Source: Candidatus Flexifilum breve
GTDB taxonomy: Bacteria > Chloroflexota > Anaerolineae > Aggregatilineales > Phototrophicaceae
Direction of reading: 5' to 3'
NCBI GenBank assembly: GCA_016717205.1
Contig: JADKGC010000008.1
Location: 124,001 to 188,000, forward strand
DNA: 64,000 nucleotides
The notes under the pieces were generated by a model. It was given only the letters and a program-made list of their open reading frames with translations, was not told the DNA's origin and did not search any database. The first letter of the stretch is position 1, and each line of letters begins with the position of its first letter. Below, piece after piece: positions 42,636 to 51,766 of this stretch. A program made the translations under genes and the position numbers.

Positions 42636-43652
42636 ATGCAGCAGAATATGGTCCAGGTAAACGATCTCGCTAAGTCGTTCAAGCGGCAGAACGGCGAGAC
42701 CGTCTTCGCCGTCAAAGGTGTGAGCTTCACCATTGGCAAAGGCGAAATCTTCAGTCTGCTCGGGCCGAACGGCGCGGGCAAAACGACCACGATTTCGATG
42801 ATCAGCGGCCTCCTCACCCCCACCCGCGGCGATGCTACCATCGGCGGCTATTCGATCACCAAACAACCGCTGCAAGCGAAGAACCTGCTCGGCGTGGTGC
42901 CGCAGGAAATCGCGCTCTATCTCGCGCTCAGCGCGCGCCAGAACCTCGAATTCTTCGGCAAGATGTATGGACTCGGCGGCGCGGAACTCAAGAAGCGCGT
43001 CGACGAAGTCCTCGACTTCATCGACCTGACCGACCGCCAGCACGATAAGGTCGAAACGTTTTCCGGTGGCATGAAGCGCCGCGTCAACATCGGCGTGGGG
43101 CTGCTGCATCGCCCGCAGTTGATCTACATGGACGAGCCGACCGTCGGCATCGATCCGCAGAACCGCCGCCGCGTGCTCGACACGGTGCTGCGTCTGCGCC
43201 AAGAGATGGGCATGACCGTGCTCTACACATCTCACCTGATGGAAGAAGTGCAGGAGATCAGCGACCGGGTGGCGATTGTCGACCACGGCGAGATCATTGC
43301 GGTCGGCACGGTCGGTGAGTTGATCCAGAAGATCGGTGAGGAAGACCGCCTGATCTTCAACGTCGGCGCGCAGCTCGTGCCGGAGACGCTGCTCAAGAAA
43401 ATCACCGCGGAGATCCCCGGTGTCACCACCGCGGAGTACCAGCGCCATGACATCCCCGAAGGCACGGTGACCGACTCGCTGGAAATCGGCTCGGGCGAGA
43501 TCGTGGTCATGGCTAAGCGCGGGCGCAAGGCGCTCCCACAGATCATCCAGATGGCCGACGAAGCCGGGATCAACGTGGTGTCGGTGTCGGTGCGTGAGCC
43601 TGACCTCGAAGCCGTGTTCCTCGCGCTGACCGGCCGCGCGCTGCGGGATTGA
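42636..43652 (+). CDS. ABC-2 exporter ATP-binding protein
   Basis: A 338-residue ATPase of the drug/lipid exporter (DrrA/CcmA-like) type: Walker A LLGPNGAGKTTTISMISGL, Q-loop GVVPQEIALY, signature ETFSGGMKRRVNIGVG, Walker B QLIYMDEPTVGIDP and switch His YTSHLMEEVQE. The C-terminal 90 residues form the extra domain of long DrrA-like proteins. Two ABC-2 permease genes follow within 5-9 bases, so the three form one transport operon. Substrate unknown. Confidence 0.9.
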   Translation: MQQNMVQVNDLAKSFKRQNGETVFAVKGVSFTIGKGEIFSLLGPNGAGKTTTISMISGLLTPTRGDATIGGYSITKQPLQAKNLLGVVPQEIALYLALSARQNLEFFGKMYGLGGAELKKRVDEVLDFIDLTDRQHDKVETFSGGMKRRVNIGVGLLHRPQLIYMDEPTVGIDPQNRRRVLDTVLRLRQEMGMTVLYTSHLMEEVQEISDRVAIVDHGEIIAVGTVGELIQKIGEEDRLIFNVGAQLVPETLLKKITAEIPGVTTAEYQRHDIPEGTVTDSLEIGSGEIVVMAKRGRKALPQIIQMADEAGINVVSVSVREPDLEAVFLALTGRALRD

Positions 43653-43657
43653 CGACC

Positions 43658-44992
43658 ATGAGCAAAATTCTGGCGTTAATCTGGAAAGAACTGTACACGA
43701 CGTACACCGACCGCAACCTGCTGCTGATCATGGTCGTCACGCCGCTGGCGCTGGCGACGATCATCGGCACGGCGTTCAGCGGTTTCTTTGGCGGCGGCAG
43801 CGATGCGCCGATTCGCGATATTCCGGTCGCGCTCATCAATCTCGACGCCGGGGTCGAGCAGAACGGACAGGCGGTCAATAACGGCGACATCATTGTCGAT
43901 CTGCTCGTGCCGCCGGCTGATGCATCGGCTGAGACGCTGGAAGACAACGTGCTGTTCCAGTTGACCAATGCTGTTGAACTGACGGATGCGGAGGCCGCGC
44001 GCGCGGGCGTCGACGATGGCACGTATGCCGCCGCGATCATCATCCCGGCCGATTTCAGCGCGCAGGTCAGCTACGGGCAGAACGACCCGATCCAGCCGAC
44101 GACCATCGAACTCTATGCCAGCAGCGCGCGCCCCACGTCCGCCAGCGTGCTGGAAGCGATCGTCCAGAACATCACCAACACGATCGCCACGGGCAACATC
44201 ACGATTCAGTCGACCATCGACGAATTGATCGCCCGCGCCCAAAGCGACCCGGCCTTCGGGCTGCGCTTCGGCCTGGCGAGTTCAACCGGGACGTTCGCGC
44301 CGGATTTCACGCCCGCCTTTGACCCCGCCAACAACCCGCTGCGGATCGAACAGCAGACGGTCACGGGCGAGGCGCAGCGCTTCAACCCGCTCGTGCTGTT
44401 TGGTTCAGCGCAGGCCATCTTCTTCATGATGTTCACCGCCATCGGCAGCGCGACCGGGCTGTTGGAAGAGCGGCGCGACGGAACGCTGCAACGGCAGCTC
44501 GTCTCGCCGACGGCGCGCCTCACGCTGTTGGTGGGCAAGTTCATCGGCGTGTTCCTCAACTGCTTGGTGCAGGTGGCGCTGCTCGCGCTCGCCTTGACGC
44601 TGGTCGGCAGCCTGCTCGAAGGGCAGTTCCGCTTCATCTGGGGGAACAATCTGTTCTTGGTGGCGCTCACGCTAATCACGGTGGCGCTGGCAACGGGTGG
44701 TATTGGCACGTTCGTCGTGTCGCTGGTCAAGACGCCGGAACAGGCGAACATCCTCAGTGGTGTGATCGGCTTGCTGTTTGGCGTGCTGGGCGGCGCCTTT
44801 TTCAGCATCGACAATGTGCCCGTGCTCAATCAGGTGCGCGTCATCACGCCGAATTACTGGGGCGTGGATGCGTTCACCCAGTTGGCGCTCAATCAGGGCG
44901 GCATCGAGATCAACCTGATTATGCTGACGCTGATCGGCGCGATCTTCTTCATTGCGGGCGTGACGATTTTCAACCGTCGTCTGGAAGTGTGA
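43658..44992 (+). CDS. ABC-2 type permease, subunit 1
   Basis: A 444-residue membrane protein with one N-terminal helix (LLIMVVTPLALATIIGTAF), a large extracytoplasmic domain (about residues 45-240; DIPVALINLDAGVEQNGQAV) and five C-terminal helices with the LLEERRDGTLQRQLVSPTAR loop typical of ABC-2 (YhgE/DrrB-like) exporters. ATG 43658 is 5 bases after the ATPase stop; an earlier TTG is less likely. Pairs with the next permease. Confidence 0.85.
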   Translation: MSKILALIWKELYTTYTDRNLLLIMVVTPLALATIIGTAFSGFFGGGSDAPIRDIPVALINLDAGVEQNGQAVNNGDIIVDLLVPPADASAETLEDNVLFQLTNAVELTDAEAARAGVDDGTYAAAIIIPADFSAQVSYGQNDPIQPTTIELYASSARPTSASVLEAIVQNITNTIATGNITIQSTIDELIARAQSDPAFGLRFGLASSTGTFAPDFTPAFDPANNPLRIEQQTVTGEAQRFNPLVLFGSAQAIFFMMFTAIGSATGLLEERRDGTLQRQLVSPTARLTLLVGKFIGVFLNCLVQVALLALALTLVGSLLEGQFRFIWGNNLFLVALTLITVALATGGIGTFVVSLVKTPEQANILSGVIGLLFGVLGGAFFSIDNVPVLNQVRVITPNYWGVDAFTQLALNQGGIEINLIMLTLIGAIFFIAGVTIFNRRLEV

Positions 44993-45001
44993 GGTTCGAC
45001 T

Positions 45002-46261
45002 ATGAATAAACTCTGGCACATTGCCCGCAATGACCTGCGCCTGATCTTCAAAGAGAAGGACATCTGGATCAACCTCGTGGTGATCCCGCTGGTGCTCTCG
45101 TATGTGATTGGCATTGCGAGCGGCTCGATGGGCGGCGCGCAGACCACGCCCACCCTCGTGATCGATGTCTTCGACGCCGATCAGAGTGCCCTCTCCGCCG
45201 ATTTCCTGAATCAAGTCCGCGCCACATATACGGACGTTGTCCTCTGCCCAATGGACCAGACAGAAGACGATGCCTGCCGTCTGGAAGGGACAGAACTCAC
45301 GCCCGAACTGGCGCAGACGCGCCTGGAGGACAAGGTCACGCTCGCACAGCTTGAAATCCCGGCGGGCTTCGCGAGTCAGATCGCCGCGGGGGAGACCGTC
45401 AGCGTGATCTACCGCTCGAATGAGACCGCCGCCGCCCCGAGCTACATTTTGCAGGCGGTGCAGTCGGTCACGCAGAAGCTCGGCGGCGCGCTGACGGCGG
45501 CGCGGGTTGGCACCGATATCGCCCTTGCGCTGGATGCCGAGCAATTCGCCGATGACCCGACCTTTGGCGCGGACGTCCGCGCCCGTGCTGCGGAAGTTTG
45601 GGCGACGAACCCGATCACCATCAACCGAATTGATTCGACCGCTTACGTCGACAGTCAGCCGTCGGCGGCACAGCAGGGCTTCGGGCAGTCCGTCCCCGGC
45701 ATGGCGTCGATGTACGTGATGTTCGCCATTTTCCCCGCCGTGACCGCGATTTTGCTCGAACGTAAGCAGTGGACGCTTCAGCGCCTGACGACCATGCCCG
45801 TGAGCCGCGCGCAAATCCTCGGCGGCAAGCTGTTGGCGCGCTTCATCGTCGGCATGATCCAATATGTGATCGTGTTCGCGTTCGGGGCGGTGCTCGGCGT
45901 GCAGTACGGGAATGACCTGCTGGCGCTGGTCCTGATCATGATCAGCTTTGTGCTGTGCATCACCGCGCTGACGCTGGCGCTCACCACGCTGATCAAGAAT
46001 ATTCAGCAGGCCAACGGGATCACGCTGTTCCTCACGCTGACGCTCGCGCCGTTGGGCGGCGCATGGTGGTCGCTGGAGATCGTCCCCGCGTTTATGAAGA
46101 CGCTCGGTCACATCTCCCCGGTTGCCTGGGCGATGGACGGTTACACGTCGCTGCTGTTCTTTGGCGGCAACCTGAGCACCGTCCTGCCGTCGATTGGCGT
46201 GCTGCTGGGCTTGGCAGCCGTATTCTTCACCTTCGGCGTCTTCCGCTTCAAGTTTGATTGA
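45002..46261 (+). CDS. ABC-2 type permease, subunit 2
   Basis: A 419-residue protein with the same architecture as subunit 1: helix, large external domain (TTPTLVIDVFDADQSALSAD onward, with a Cys pair around residue 85), and C-terminal helices with LLERKQWTLQRLTTMPVSRA. The two permeases are paralogous and likely form a heterodimer around the ATPase at 42636. They are separated by 9 bases. The 3' end runs into a palindromic repeat just after the stop. Confidence 0.85.
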   Translation: MNKLWHIARNDLRLIFKEKDIWINLVVIPLVLSYVIGIASGSMGGAQTTPTLVIDVFDADQSALSADFLNQVRATYTDVVLCPMDQTEDDACRLEGTELTPELAQTRLEDKVTLAQLEIPAGFASQIAAGETVSVIYRSNETAAAPSYILQAVQSVTQKLGGALTAARVGTDIALALDAEQFADDPTFGADVRARAAEVWATNPITINRIDSTAYVDSQPSAAQQGFGQSVPGMASMYVMFAIFPAVTAILLERKQWTLQRLTTMPVSRAQILGGKLLARFIVGMIQYVIVFAFGAVLGVQYGNDLLALVLIMISFVLCITALTLALTTLIKNIQQANGITLFLTLTLAPLGGAWWSLEIVPAFMKTLGHISPVAWAMDGYTSLLFFGGNLSTVLPSIGVLLGLAAVFFTFGVFRFKFD

Positions 46262-46273
46262 GTGAAGAAAATC

Positions 46274-46347
46274 TAACCACAGAGAACACGGAGAACACAG
46301 AGAAATTGATGAATGACTCCTCTGTGCTCTCTATGTTCTCTGTGGTT
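46274..46347. repeat. CACAGAGAACAC palindromic element after the ABC operon
   Basis: ACCACAGAGAACACGGAGAACACAGAG on the left and CTCTGTGCTCTCTATGTTCTCTGTGGTT on the right are inverted arms around a core of about 18 bases. The family is the one found at 33834-34045. Confidence 0.85.
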
Positions 46348-46402
46348 CATATCTTTTTATGGTATCCTGTTTATATCAATTGTAATGAACAGGAGCCAAA
46401 GC

Positions 46403-46900
46403 ATGACGACGTTTGGGATTCTCGTAGTCGCTCCCGATTGGCAGGATCAGACCAGCGCGCCGCTCGACAAAGCGACCGTGCTGCATGACCACGCCGCCTT
46501 TGTCAGCGGCACGCAGGCGCTGATCTATGTGAAAGAGCCCGTTGACGCCATCGTCGCCGAGGCCATCTTCGTGGGCGAGGTGCGCGAAGTCGATACCGCG
46601 CCACCCGGCGCGCGGCCTGCACCCCCGGTCGCGGAGACCTCCGCCCGCACCGAACGCGGCCTGAATGTCACCAGTACACCGGACAACCCGCCCGCGACGC
46701 CGGAAACGCAGCCGAGCTACGGCATCAACTACCGGGTGCCGCTCGAAGTGACGCGCCCCCGCCCACTGACCACGCCGATCCCCCTGAGCCAGATGCAGAC
46801 GATTCTCGGCGCGCGTTTCGCCATCACCGATGACGAATGGATTTCGCTGTCGGAAGCCGACTATCACGCGCTCGTCGAGGTGTGGGAGGGCGGACAATGA
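46403..46900 (+). CDS. EVE/PUA-like small protein, first of a tandem pair
   Basis: A 165-residue protein. MTTFGILVVAPDWQDQTSAP and VSGTQALIYVKEPVDAIVAEAIFVGEVREVD resemble the beta-barrel entry of the EVE/ASCH/PUA-like fold, which binds modified bases in RNA or DNA. A low-complexity segment splits the domain (about 70-105) before LGARFAITDDEWISLSEADY. AGGAG stands 8 bases before ATG 46403. It overlaps the next gene by four bases. The fold call is by pattern only. Confidence 0.5.
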   Translation: MTTFGILVVAPDWQDQTSAPLDKATVLHDHAAFVSGTQALIYVKEPVDAIVAEAIFVGEVREVDTAPPGARPAPPVAETSARTERGLNVTSTPDNPPATPETQPSYGINYRVPLEVTRPRPLTTPIPLSQMQTILGARFAITDDEWISLSEADYHALVEVWEGGQ

Positions 46901-47310
46901 TTCTGTATGCGCTCAAAGTGGTGCCGCCCGAGTGGACGGAGCACATGCCGCTTCCCTTCACGCAGGCCGAACATGAGCAGTGGCGCGACCAGATCCAGAA
47001 CGGGACGCGGGTGCTGATCTTCAAAGGCGCGCCCGTCGACCAATTGATCGGCGAAGGCGAGGTGCATGGTTTCTTCGTGCAGCCGCACCGCTGGGCATCC
47101 GCGGCGACGGATGGTTTACCTGCCGCGCTGGCGCAAGCCGATTATCTGCTGCCGCTCGGGATACTCTACATTCGGCAATCGCCCGAATCGAAGATTTCGC
47201 TGAGCGGCGTGCGCAGCGCGCTCGACGATCCCGCTTTTCCGCGCGCCCCGCTCGAATGGCGGGTGCTCACCCTCGAACAGTATCAGCGGTTGCTTCAGGA
47301 ATTTCCGTAA
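46897..47310 (+). CDS. EVE/PUA-like small protein, second of a tandem pair
   Basis: A 137-residue protein with MILYALKVVPPEWTEHMPLP, TRVLIFKGAPVDQLIGEGEV, HGFFVQPHRW and a final EWRVLTLEQYQRLLQEF. The layout of strand, KxGxPVDxLIGEGEV and HGFF is close to that of EVE/ASCH-like domains and to the first gene of the pair, so the two probably arose by duplication. It overlaps that gene (ATGA) and precedes a DNA methyltransferase by 68 bases. Confidence 0.5.
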   Translation: MILYALKVVPPEWTEHMPLPFTQAEHEQWRDQIQNGTRVLIFKGAPVDQLIGEGEVHGFFVQPHRWASAATDGLPAALAQADYLLPLGILYIRQSPESKISLSGVRSALDDPAFPRAPLEWRVLTLEQYQRLLQEFP

Positions 47311-47323
47311 GCCCTCCCTACGG

Positions 47324-47356
47324 TATAATAAACAGGCGTCCGGCGTGACGCCTGTT
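47324..47356 (+). promoter_or_regulatory. -10 box and leader hairpin of the methyltransferase gene
   Basis: TATAAT (47324-47329) is followed at once by an inverted repeat ACAGGCGTC..GACGCCTGT (47332-47356), 23 bases before the start codon. A hairpin at the very 5' end of the message could stabilise it. Confidence 0.45.
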
Positions 47357-47378
47357 CGTTGTACTTAAGGAAAGACCG

Positions 47379-48443
47379 ATGCTCCCGCTCAACCAGATCA
47401 TTCAGGGCGACTGTGTGAACGTGCTGGCGACGCTCCCCGAAGCCAGCGTCGATCTGATCTTTGCCGATCCACCTTATAACATGCAGCTTCAACAAGACCT
47501 GTTTCGCCCGAATCTGACTAAAGTCGATGCGGTCGACGACGAGTGGGATCAATTTGTCGACCTCGCGCAGTACGACGCCTTCACCCGCGCCTGGTTGAGC
47601 GCGTGCCGCCGTGTGCTCAAGCCGAGCGGTACGCTGTGGGTGATCGGGTCGTATCACAATATCTACCGCGTTGGCGCGATCCTCATGGATTTGGGCTACT
47701 GGATCATCAATGACCTGCTGTGGGTCAAAAGCAACCCGACGCCGAACTTTCGCGGGGTGCGCTTCACCAACGCGCACGAAACGCTGATCTGGGCGAAGAA
47801 AGACGCCAAAGCGCGCTACACCTTCAACTATCACACGATGAAGCGCATGAACGGCGGCAAGCAGATGCGCAGCGACTGGCACCTGCCGATTTGCAACGGG
47901 GCGGAGCGCATTCGCGTCAACGGCTTAAAGGCGCACTCGACGCAGAAGCCGGAAGCACTGCTTGAACGGGTGATTTTGTCCTCGTCGCAGCCGGGCGACG
48001 TCGTGCTCGATCCGTTTTTCGGCACGGGGACGACGGGCGCGGTCGCCCAGCGGTTGGGTCGCCAGTGGATTGGCATTGAGCGCGAAGCCGACTACATCCG
48101 CGTGGCGACCGACCGCATCGCGGCGGTGACGCCGGAAGCAGATGCCGTCGAACCGGATACGGAAGGGCGCAACGCGCCGCGCGTGCCGTTCAGCCGCCTC
48201 GTCGACGAGGGATTGCTCGGTCTGGGGCAAACGCTCGTGTTCGACCGCGACGAGGAGTACATCGTCTTCATCCAGCCGGAAGGTAAGGTGCAGTACAAAG
48301 ATCGGCGCGGCTCAATTCACCAGATCGCCAAGCTGATCACGGGCGCGCCGTGCAACGGGTGGGAACGCTGGTACTACACCAACGAACGCGGCGAACTCGC
48401 GCCGATTGACGATCTCCGGCGCAAACTGCGCGGCGGAAAATAG
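47379..48443 (+). CDS. ccrM: CcrM-type adenine DNA methyltransferase with RAMA-like domain
   Basis: CcrM methylates the adenine of GANTC. The 354-residue protein has the beta-class layout: catalytic motif DLIFADPPYNMQLQQDLFRP (DPPY) first and the SAM-binding VVLDPFFGTGTTGAVAQRLG last. The stretches VDAVDDEWDQF, LWVIGSYHNIYRVGAIL, RYTFNYHTMKRMNGG and QMRSDWHLPICNGAERI match, by memory of that sequence, alphaproteobacterial CcrM very closely. After residue about 250 there is a separate C-terminal domain (KVQYKDRRGSIHQIAKLITG, APCNGWERWYYTNERGELAP) like the RAMA domain of CcrM. No restriction enzyme adjoins it, so it is an orphan methyltransferase. Start ATG 47379 has AAGGAAAG 5-12 bases upstream. 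Confidence 0.9.
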   Translation: MLPLNQIIQGDCVNVLATLPEASVDLIFADPPYNMQLQQDLFRPNLTKVDAVDDEWDQFVDLAQYDAFTRAWLSACRRVLKPSGTLWVIGSYHNIYRVGAILMDLGYWIINDLLWVKSNPTPNFRGVRFTNAHETLIWAKKDAKARYTFNYHTMKRMNGGKQMRSDWHLPICNGAERIRVNGLKAHSTQKPEALLERVILSSSQPGDVVLDPFFGTGTTGAVAQRLGRQWIGIEREADYIRVATDRIAAVTPEADAVEPDTEGRNAPRVPFSRLVDEGLLGLGQTLVFDRDEEYIVFIQPEGKVQYKDRRGSIHQIAKLITGAPCNGWERWYYTNERGELAPIDDLRRKLRGGK

Positions 48444-48516
48444 CTGCGCGAAAATCGGCGGCGGGGCCTGCCTGCCTTCCCTATAATAGAAACTGCGGTT
48501 GAAATGGGGGTAGGTT

Positions 48517-49554
48517 ATGCCGGGTTTGCCCGAAGAATATTATCAGGCTTTGCTGGACAAAAATGCCGACTATGACGGCGTGTTCTACGTTGGCGTAACC
48601 ACCACCGGGGTGTTTTGCCGCGTCACTTGTACCGCGCGCAAACCCAAGTTTGAGCACTGCCAGTTCTACCCTTCGACTCAGGCGGCGCTGGACGCGGGTT
48701 TTCGCCCGTGCAAACGCTGCCATCCGTTGGAGACCGAGACGCCCGCCTTCGTCCAGCAGTTAATCGACGCGGTCGACGCGCAGCCCGAGCGCAAGTGGCG
48801 CGCCGCCGACTTCCAGCCGTTCCACACCGAGGCCTCGACCGTGCGCCGCCACTTCAAACGGCGCTTCGGCCTGACGTTCGCCGAATACGTGCGGGCGCGG
48901 CGCATGGGCTTGGCCGTGGTTCAGTTGCAGGCGGGCGCAGCCGTGATCGACGCGCAAATCGCCTCTGGCTACGAGTCTGGCAGCGGCTTTCGCGACGCCT
49001 TCGCGCGCCTCATCGGTGCGCCGCCCACTGGGGCCGCGGCCCGCTGTATGCTGTATACCCACTGGTTTGAAACGCGCCTTGGCCTGATGCTCGCCGTTGG
49101 CGATGAAGAACACCTGCTGCTACTGGAATTCGCCCACCGCCGCCGCCTCGAACGCGAGATCGCGTGGCTGCGGCGCAAAACGGGCGCGGCGCTCGTGCCG
49201 GGCAGCTCCGCGCCGCTGCGGCACATCGAAGCCGAACTGCGCGCCTACTTCGCGGGGCAACTCCGCGTTTTCTCCACACCCATCCACCAGATCGGATCAC
49301 CGTTTCAGATGACCGTCTGGAGCGCGCTGCAAACCATTCCTTACGGGGAAACCGTCACATACAGCGCCATTGCTGCCCATATAGCCAAACCAACCGCGGT
49401 GCGGGCAGTCGGCAGCGCCAACGGCGCGAACCCGTTAGCGATCATCGTGCCCTGCCATCGCGTGATCGGCGCGGACGGCGCTCTCACAGGTTATGGCGGC
49501 GGCCTGCCCCGCAAACGCTGGTTACTCAATCATGAACAGGAGAATCTACGGTGA
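48517..49554 (+). CDS. ada: Ada: bifunctional alkylation-response regulator and methylated-DNA--cysteine methyltransferase
   Basis: Ada repairs methylphosphotriesters through an N-terminal zinc-bound Cys and O6-methylguanine through a C-terminal Cys. Domains are in order: Ada zinc domain with TTTGVFCRVTCTARKPKF and PCKRCHP (four Cys), an AraC-type HTH (STVRRHFKRRFGLTFAEYVR), and the MGMT domain (FQMTVWSALQTIPYGETVTY, then the active site LAIIVPCHRVIGADG). Length 345 is normal. TATAAT lies at 48482-48487. It overlaps the next gene by four bases. Confidence 0.94.
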   Translation: MPGLPEEYYQALLDKNADYDGVFYVGVTTTGVFCRVTCTARKPKFEHCQFYPSTQAALDAGFRPCKRCHPLETETPAFVQQLIDAVDAQPERKWRAADFQPFHTEASTVRRHFKRRFGLTFAEYVRARRMGLAVVQLQAGAAVIDAQIASGYESGSGFRDAFARLIGAPPTGAAARCMLYTHWFETRLGLMLAVGDEEHLLLLEFAHRRRLEREIAWLRRKTGAALVPGSSAPLRHIEAELRAYFAGQLRVFSTPIHQIGSPFQMTVWSALQTIPYGETVTYSAIAAHIAKPTAVRAVGSANGANPLAIIVPCHRVIGADGALTGYGGGLPRKRWLLNHEQENLR

Positions 49555-50319
49555 ATCAAAGCGAACGCGCCCAACTCTTCGCTCGTCTGCATGTCAAAGG
49601 CGATCCGCTGGTGCTGTTCAACGTGTGGGACGCGGGGAGCGCCAAAGCCGTCGAGTCGATTGGCGCGCAAGCGCTGGCGACCGGGAGCTGGTCAGTCGCC
49701 GCAGCCGATGGCTATGTCGACGCCGAATCCATACCGCTCGATACGCTGCTGGCGAACCTGCGCCGCATCGTCGCCTGTGTGACGCTGCCCGTCTCACTCG
49801 ATTTCGAAGGCGGCTATGCACGCCAGCCCGCTGATCTGCAAGCCAACATCACGCAGGTCATTGAAGCCGGGGCGATTGGCATCAACTTTGAAGATCAGGT
49901 GGTCGGGGGTGAAGGTCTCTACAGCGTCGAGGAACAGGTGACGCGCATCGCCGCGCTCCGTCAGGCTGCCGACCAAGCGGGTGTGCCGCTGTTCATCAAC
50001 GCGCGCACCGATATCTTTCTGCAAGCGCCACCGGAACAGCACAGCGACGCGCATCTAGAGGCGGCAATCCGCCGCGCCCACGCTTATGCCGAGGCGGGCG
50101 GCAGCGGGTTCTTCGCGCCCGGTCTGGCGGATGCCGCCCGCATTGAGCGGCTGTGCGCGGAGTCGCCGCTGCCCGTCAACATCATGTTCCTGCCGTATGC
50201 GCCCGCGCCGCGCCAGCTCGCCGAATTGGGCGTCGCGCATCAGCTACGGCCCGCGCCCCTATCGCCTCGTGATCGAAGCGCTCAAAGAGGCGGGGCGTAA
50301 AGCGTTGGCGTTGGAGTAG
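49551..50319 (+). CDS. Isocitrate lyase/PEP mutase family protein (frameshifted near the end)
   Basis: A 255-residue TIM-barrel protein of the PEP mutase/isocitrate lyase superfamily: FNVWDAGSAKAVESIGAQAL, then LPVSLDFEGGYA (metal-binding Asp), GAIGINFEDQV and FINARTD. It probably catalyses C-C or C-P lyase chemistry on a small acid. The reading frame stops at 50300, but adding GC in the GCGC tract 50234-50238 turns LGVAHQ into LGVARISYGPRPYRLVIEAL and ends at 50319. This is the usual end for the family, so one dinucleotide was lost. It is coupled to ada by overlap. Confidence 0.8.
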
Positions 50320-50664
50320 AGGATTAGGCAAGAAGGTTACTAAAAAGGCATTTTGTGACACCCCTCACCCTGCTGGCTGCGCCAGCCGTCCCTCTCCCAC
50401 GTAAACGGGGAGAGGAGAGACGTTGCGCGTGATGTTGGCTCCCCTCCCTGAATTCGGGGAGGGGTCGGGGGTGGGGTCTGAAAGGGTAGATGCGATTCAA
50501 ACGCTGTGCTGGGACTATCGTAGGGACGAGGCATGCCTCGTCCTCATTTTCTGAAGAAGGGTTCAGAGGACAAGGCATGCCTTGTCTCTACAAAAACCTC
50601 GCTCATTGCGATAACTGTGCGCTTTTTCGGCACGCTTTGAATCGCGTACCTACGAACCACCCCT
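50320..50664. repeat. Palindromic repeats in a gene-free stretch
   Basis: It contains a CCCTCACCC..GGGGAGAGG element (50358-50420), a CCTCCCTGAATTCGGGGAGGGG..GGGGTGGGG element (50443-50480), TAGGGACGAGGCATGCCTCGTCC (50521-50543) and GGACAAGGCATGCCTTGTC (50568-50586). No gene is seen. Confidence 0.75.
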
Positions 50665-51505
50665 CTACGGAAACTGCGCCTGCACCCAATCGATGAGCGC
50701 GTCGCCGAGCGCGGGCTGCGCCTGCAAAAGCGCTGCCCCGCGCGCCGCCGCCTCGACTTGCTGGAACTGGACTGTGCCGGCGCGCCGCTGCGTTGAGGTT
50801 TTGGGCTACGCTGAAGGCGGCATCGCCCGTGCCCGCGGCGATGAACAGCGGACGTGGGTTGTAACGCAGAATCGCGCTGCTCGTGAGTGTCTGGTCGAGC
50901 GGGCTGAGCACGGCCAGCGCGTCGCATAGATCATCGGTCGCGCATCCGGCCAAGCCTTCATCCGCGCCGCTGTCCGCGCCGATCACCGCCAAGCGCCCCG
51001 GATCAACCAATTGGCTCAAGGCATTCAGCATCGCGGCGAAATCGCCCGTCGCGAGGTTGCTTTGTCCCGCGCCGCGGCTGTTGATCGCCAGCACGGTAAA
51101 ACCCTGCGCCTGCAAGCGCAGCGGCAGGTCGAGCCACGCGCTGCGCTCGGGTGCCAGCATGAGGATACCCGGTGGGCGTTCCAGCACCGCCGCCGAATAC
51201 AGATCACCTTCGAGCACCGTCCCATCCGGCGCGGTCACGGTGATCGGTTGGCGGCTTTCGCCGGGGGCGATGGTGCCTTCGGGGAGCGGCGGCAGTTCGG
51301 AGTCACGGGGGAGCGCCGCGGCAGTCGGGTCATTGACGCCCGCGTTGAGCAGGGCAGTTGGTTCGCGTTCCGGCGCGAAGGGCCGCACGACCGGGCTGGA
51401 CGCCAGCGTAGGCGCGGAGAGTGTGCGGGTGGGTTCCAGCGTCGGCGTGAGATTGTCGCAGGCGGCTAACAGCAGCGCCGCGATCAGCATGAGTTTACGT
51501 AGCAT
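50665..51505 (-). CDS. Lipoprotein with alpha/beta-hydrolase fold (frameshifted near the end)
   Basis: A secreted lipoprotein: MLRKLMLIAALLLAACDN with lipobox LAAC, a Thr/Pro-rich spacer, and an alpha/beta-hydrolase-like domain. The domain has GILMLAPERSAWLDLPLRLQ, the oxyanion region FTVLAINSRGAGQSN and the nucleophile elbow LAVIGADSGADEGLAG. Asp before Ser (GADSGA) replaces the usual GxSxG, which casts doubt on catalysis. Adding one CG at 50780-50787 gives GTVQFQQVEAAARGAALLQA up to DWVQAQFP and TAG (50665-50667), the natural end; the uncorrected frame runs on into repeats. Substrate unknown. Confidence 0.65.
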
Positions 51506-51766
51506 ATATCCTGCTTCCGTTCAGTCGGATGGATAGAACCATCCTCCCTAACGGCTAATCGAGCGTGTTAGTTACGAATTGGAGGGTAGCTTTGGACAGC
51601 AAGTCGCTGTGAGGCTGCCCGTTCCGACCTAAACGCCCTATCAGTCTCCCCTCCCTGAATTCGGGGAGGGGTCGGGGGTGGGGTCGGAAACGTCAGACGC
51701 GATATGTCGCGCCGCTACATGAGCGCTAGCCCAACACTTCCATAACCGCCGCTATTGTACAGGACT
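51506..51766. repeat. Short gap with one palindromic element
   Basis: Only a CCTCCCTGAATTCGGGGAGGGG..GGGGTGGGG element (51648-51685) stands out. Confidence 0.7.
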
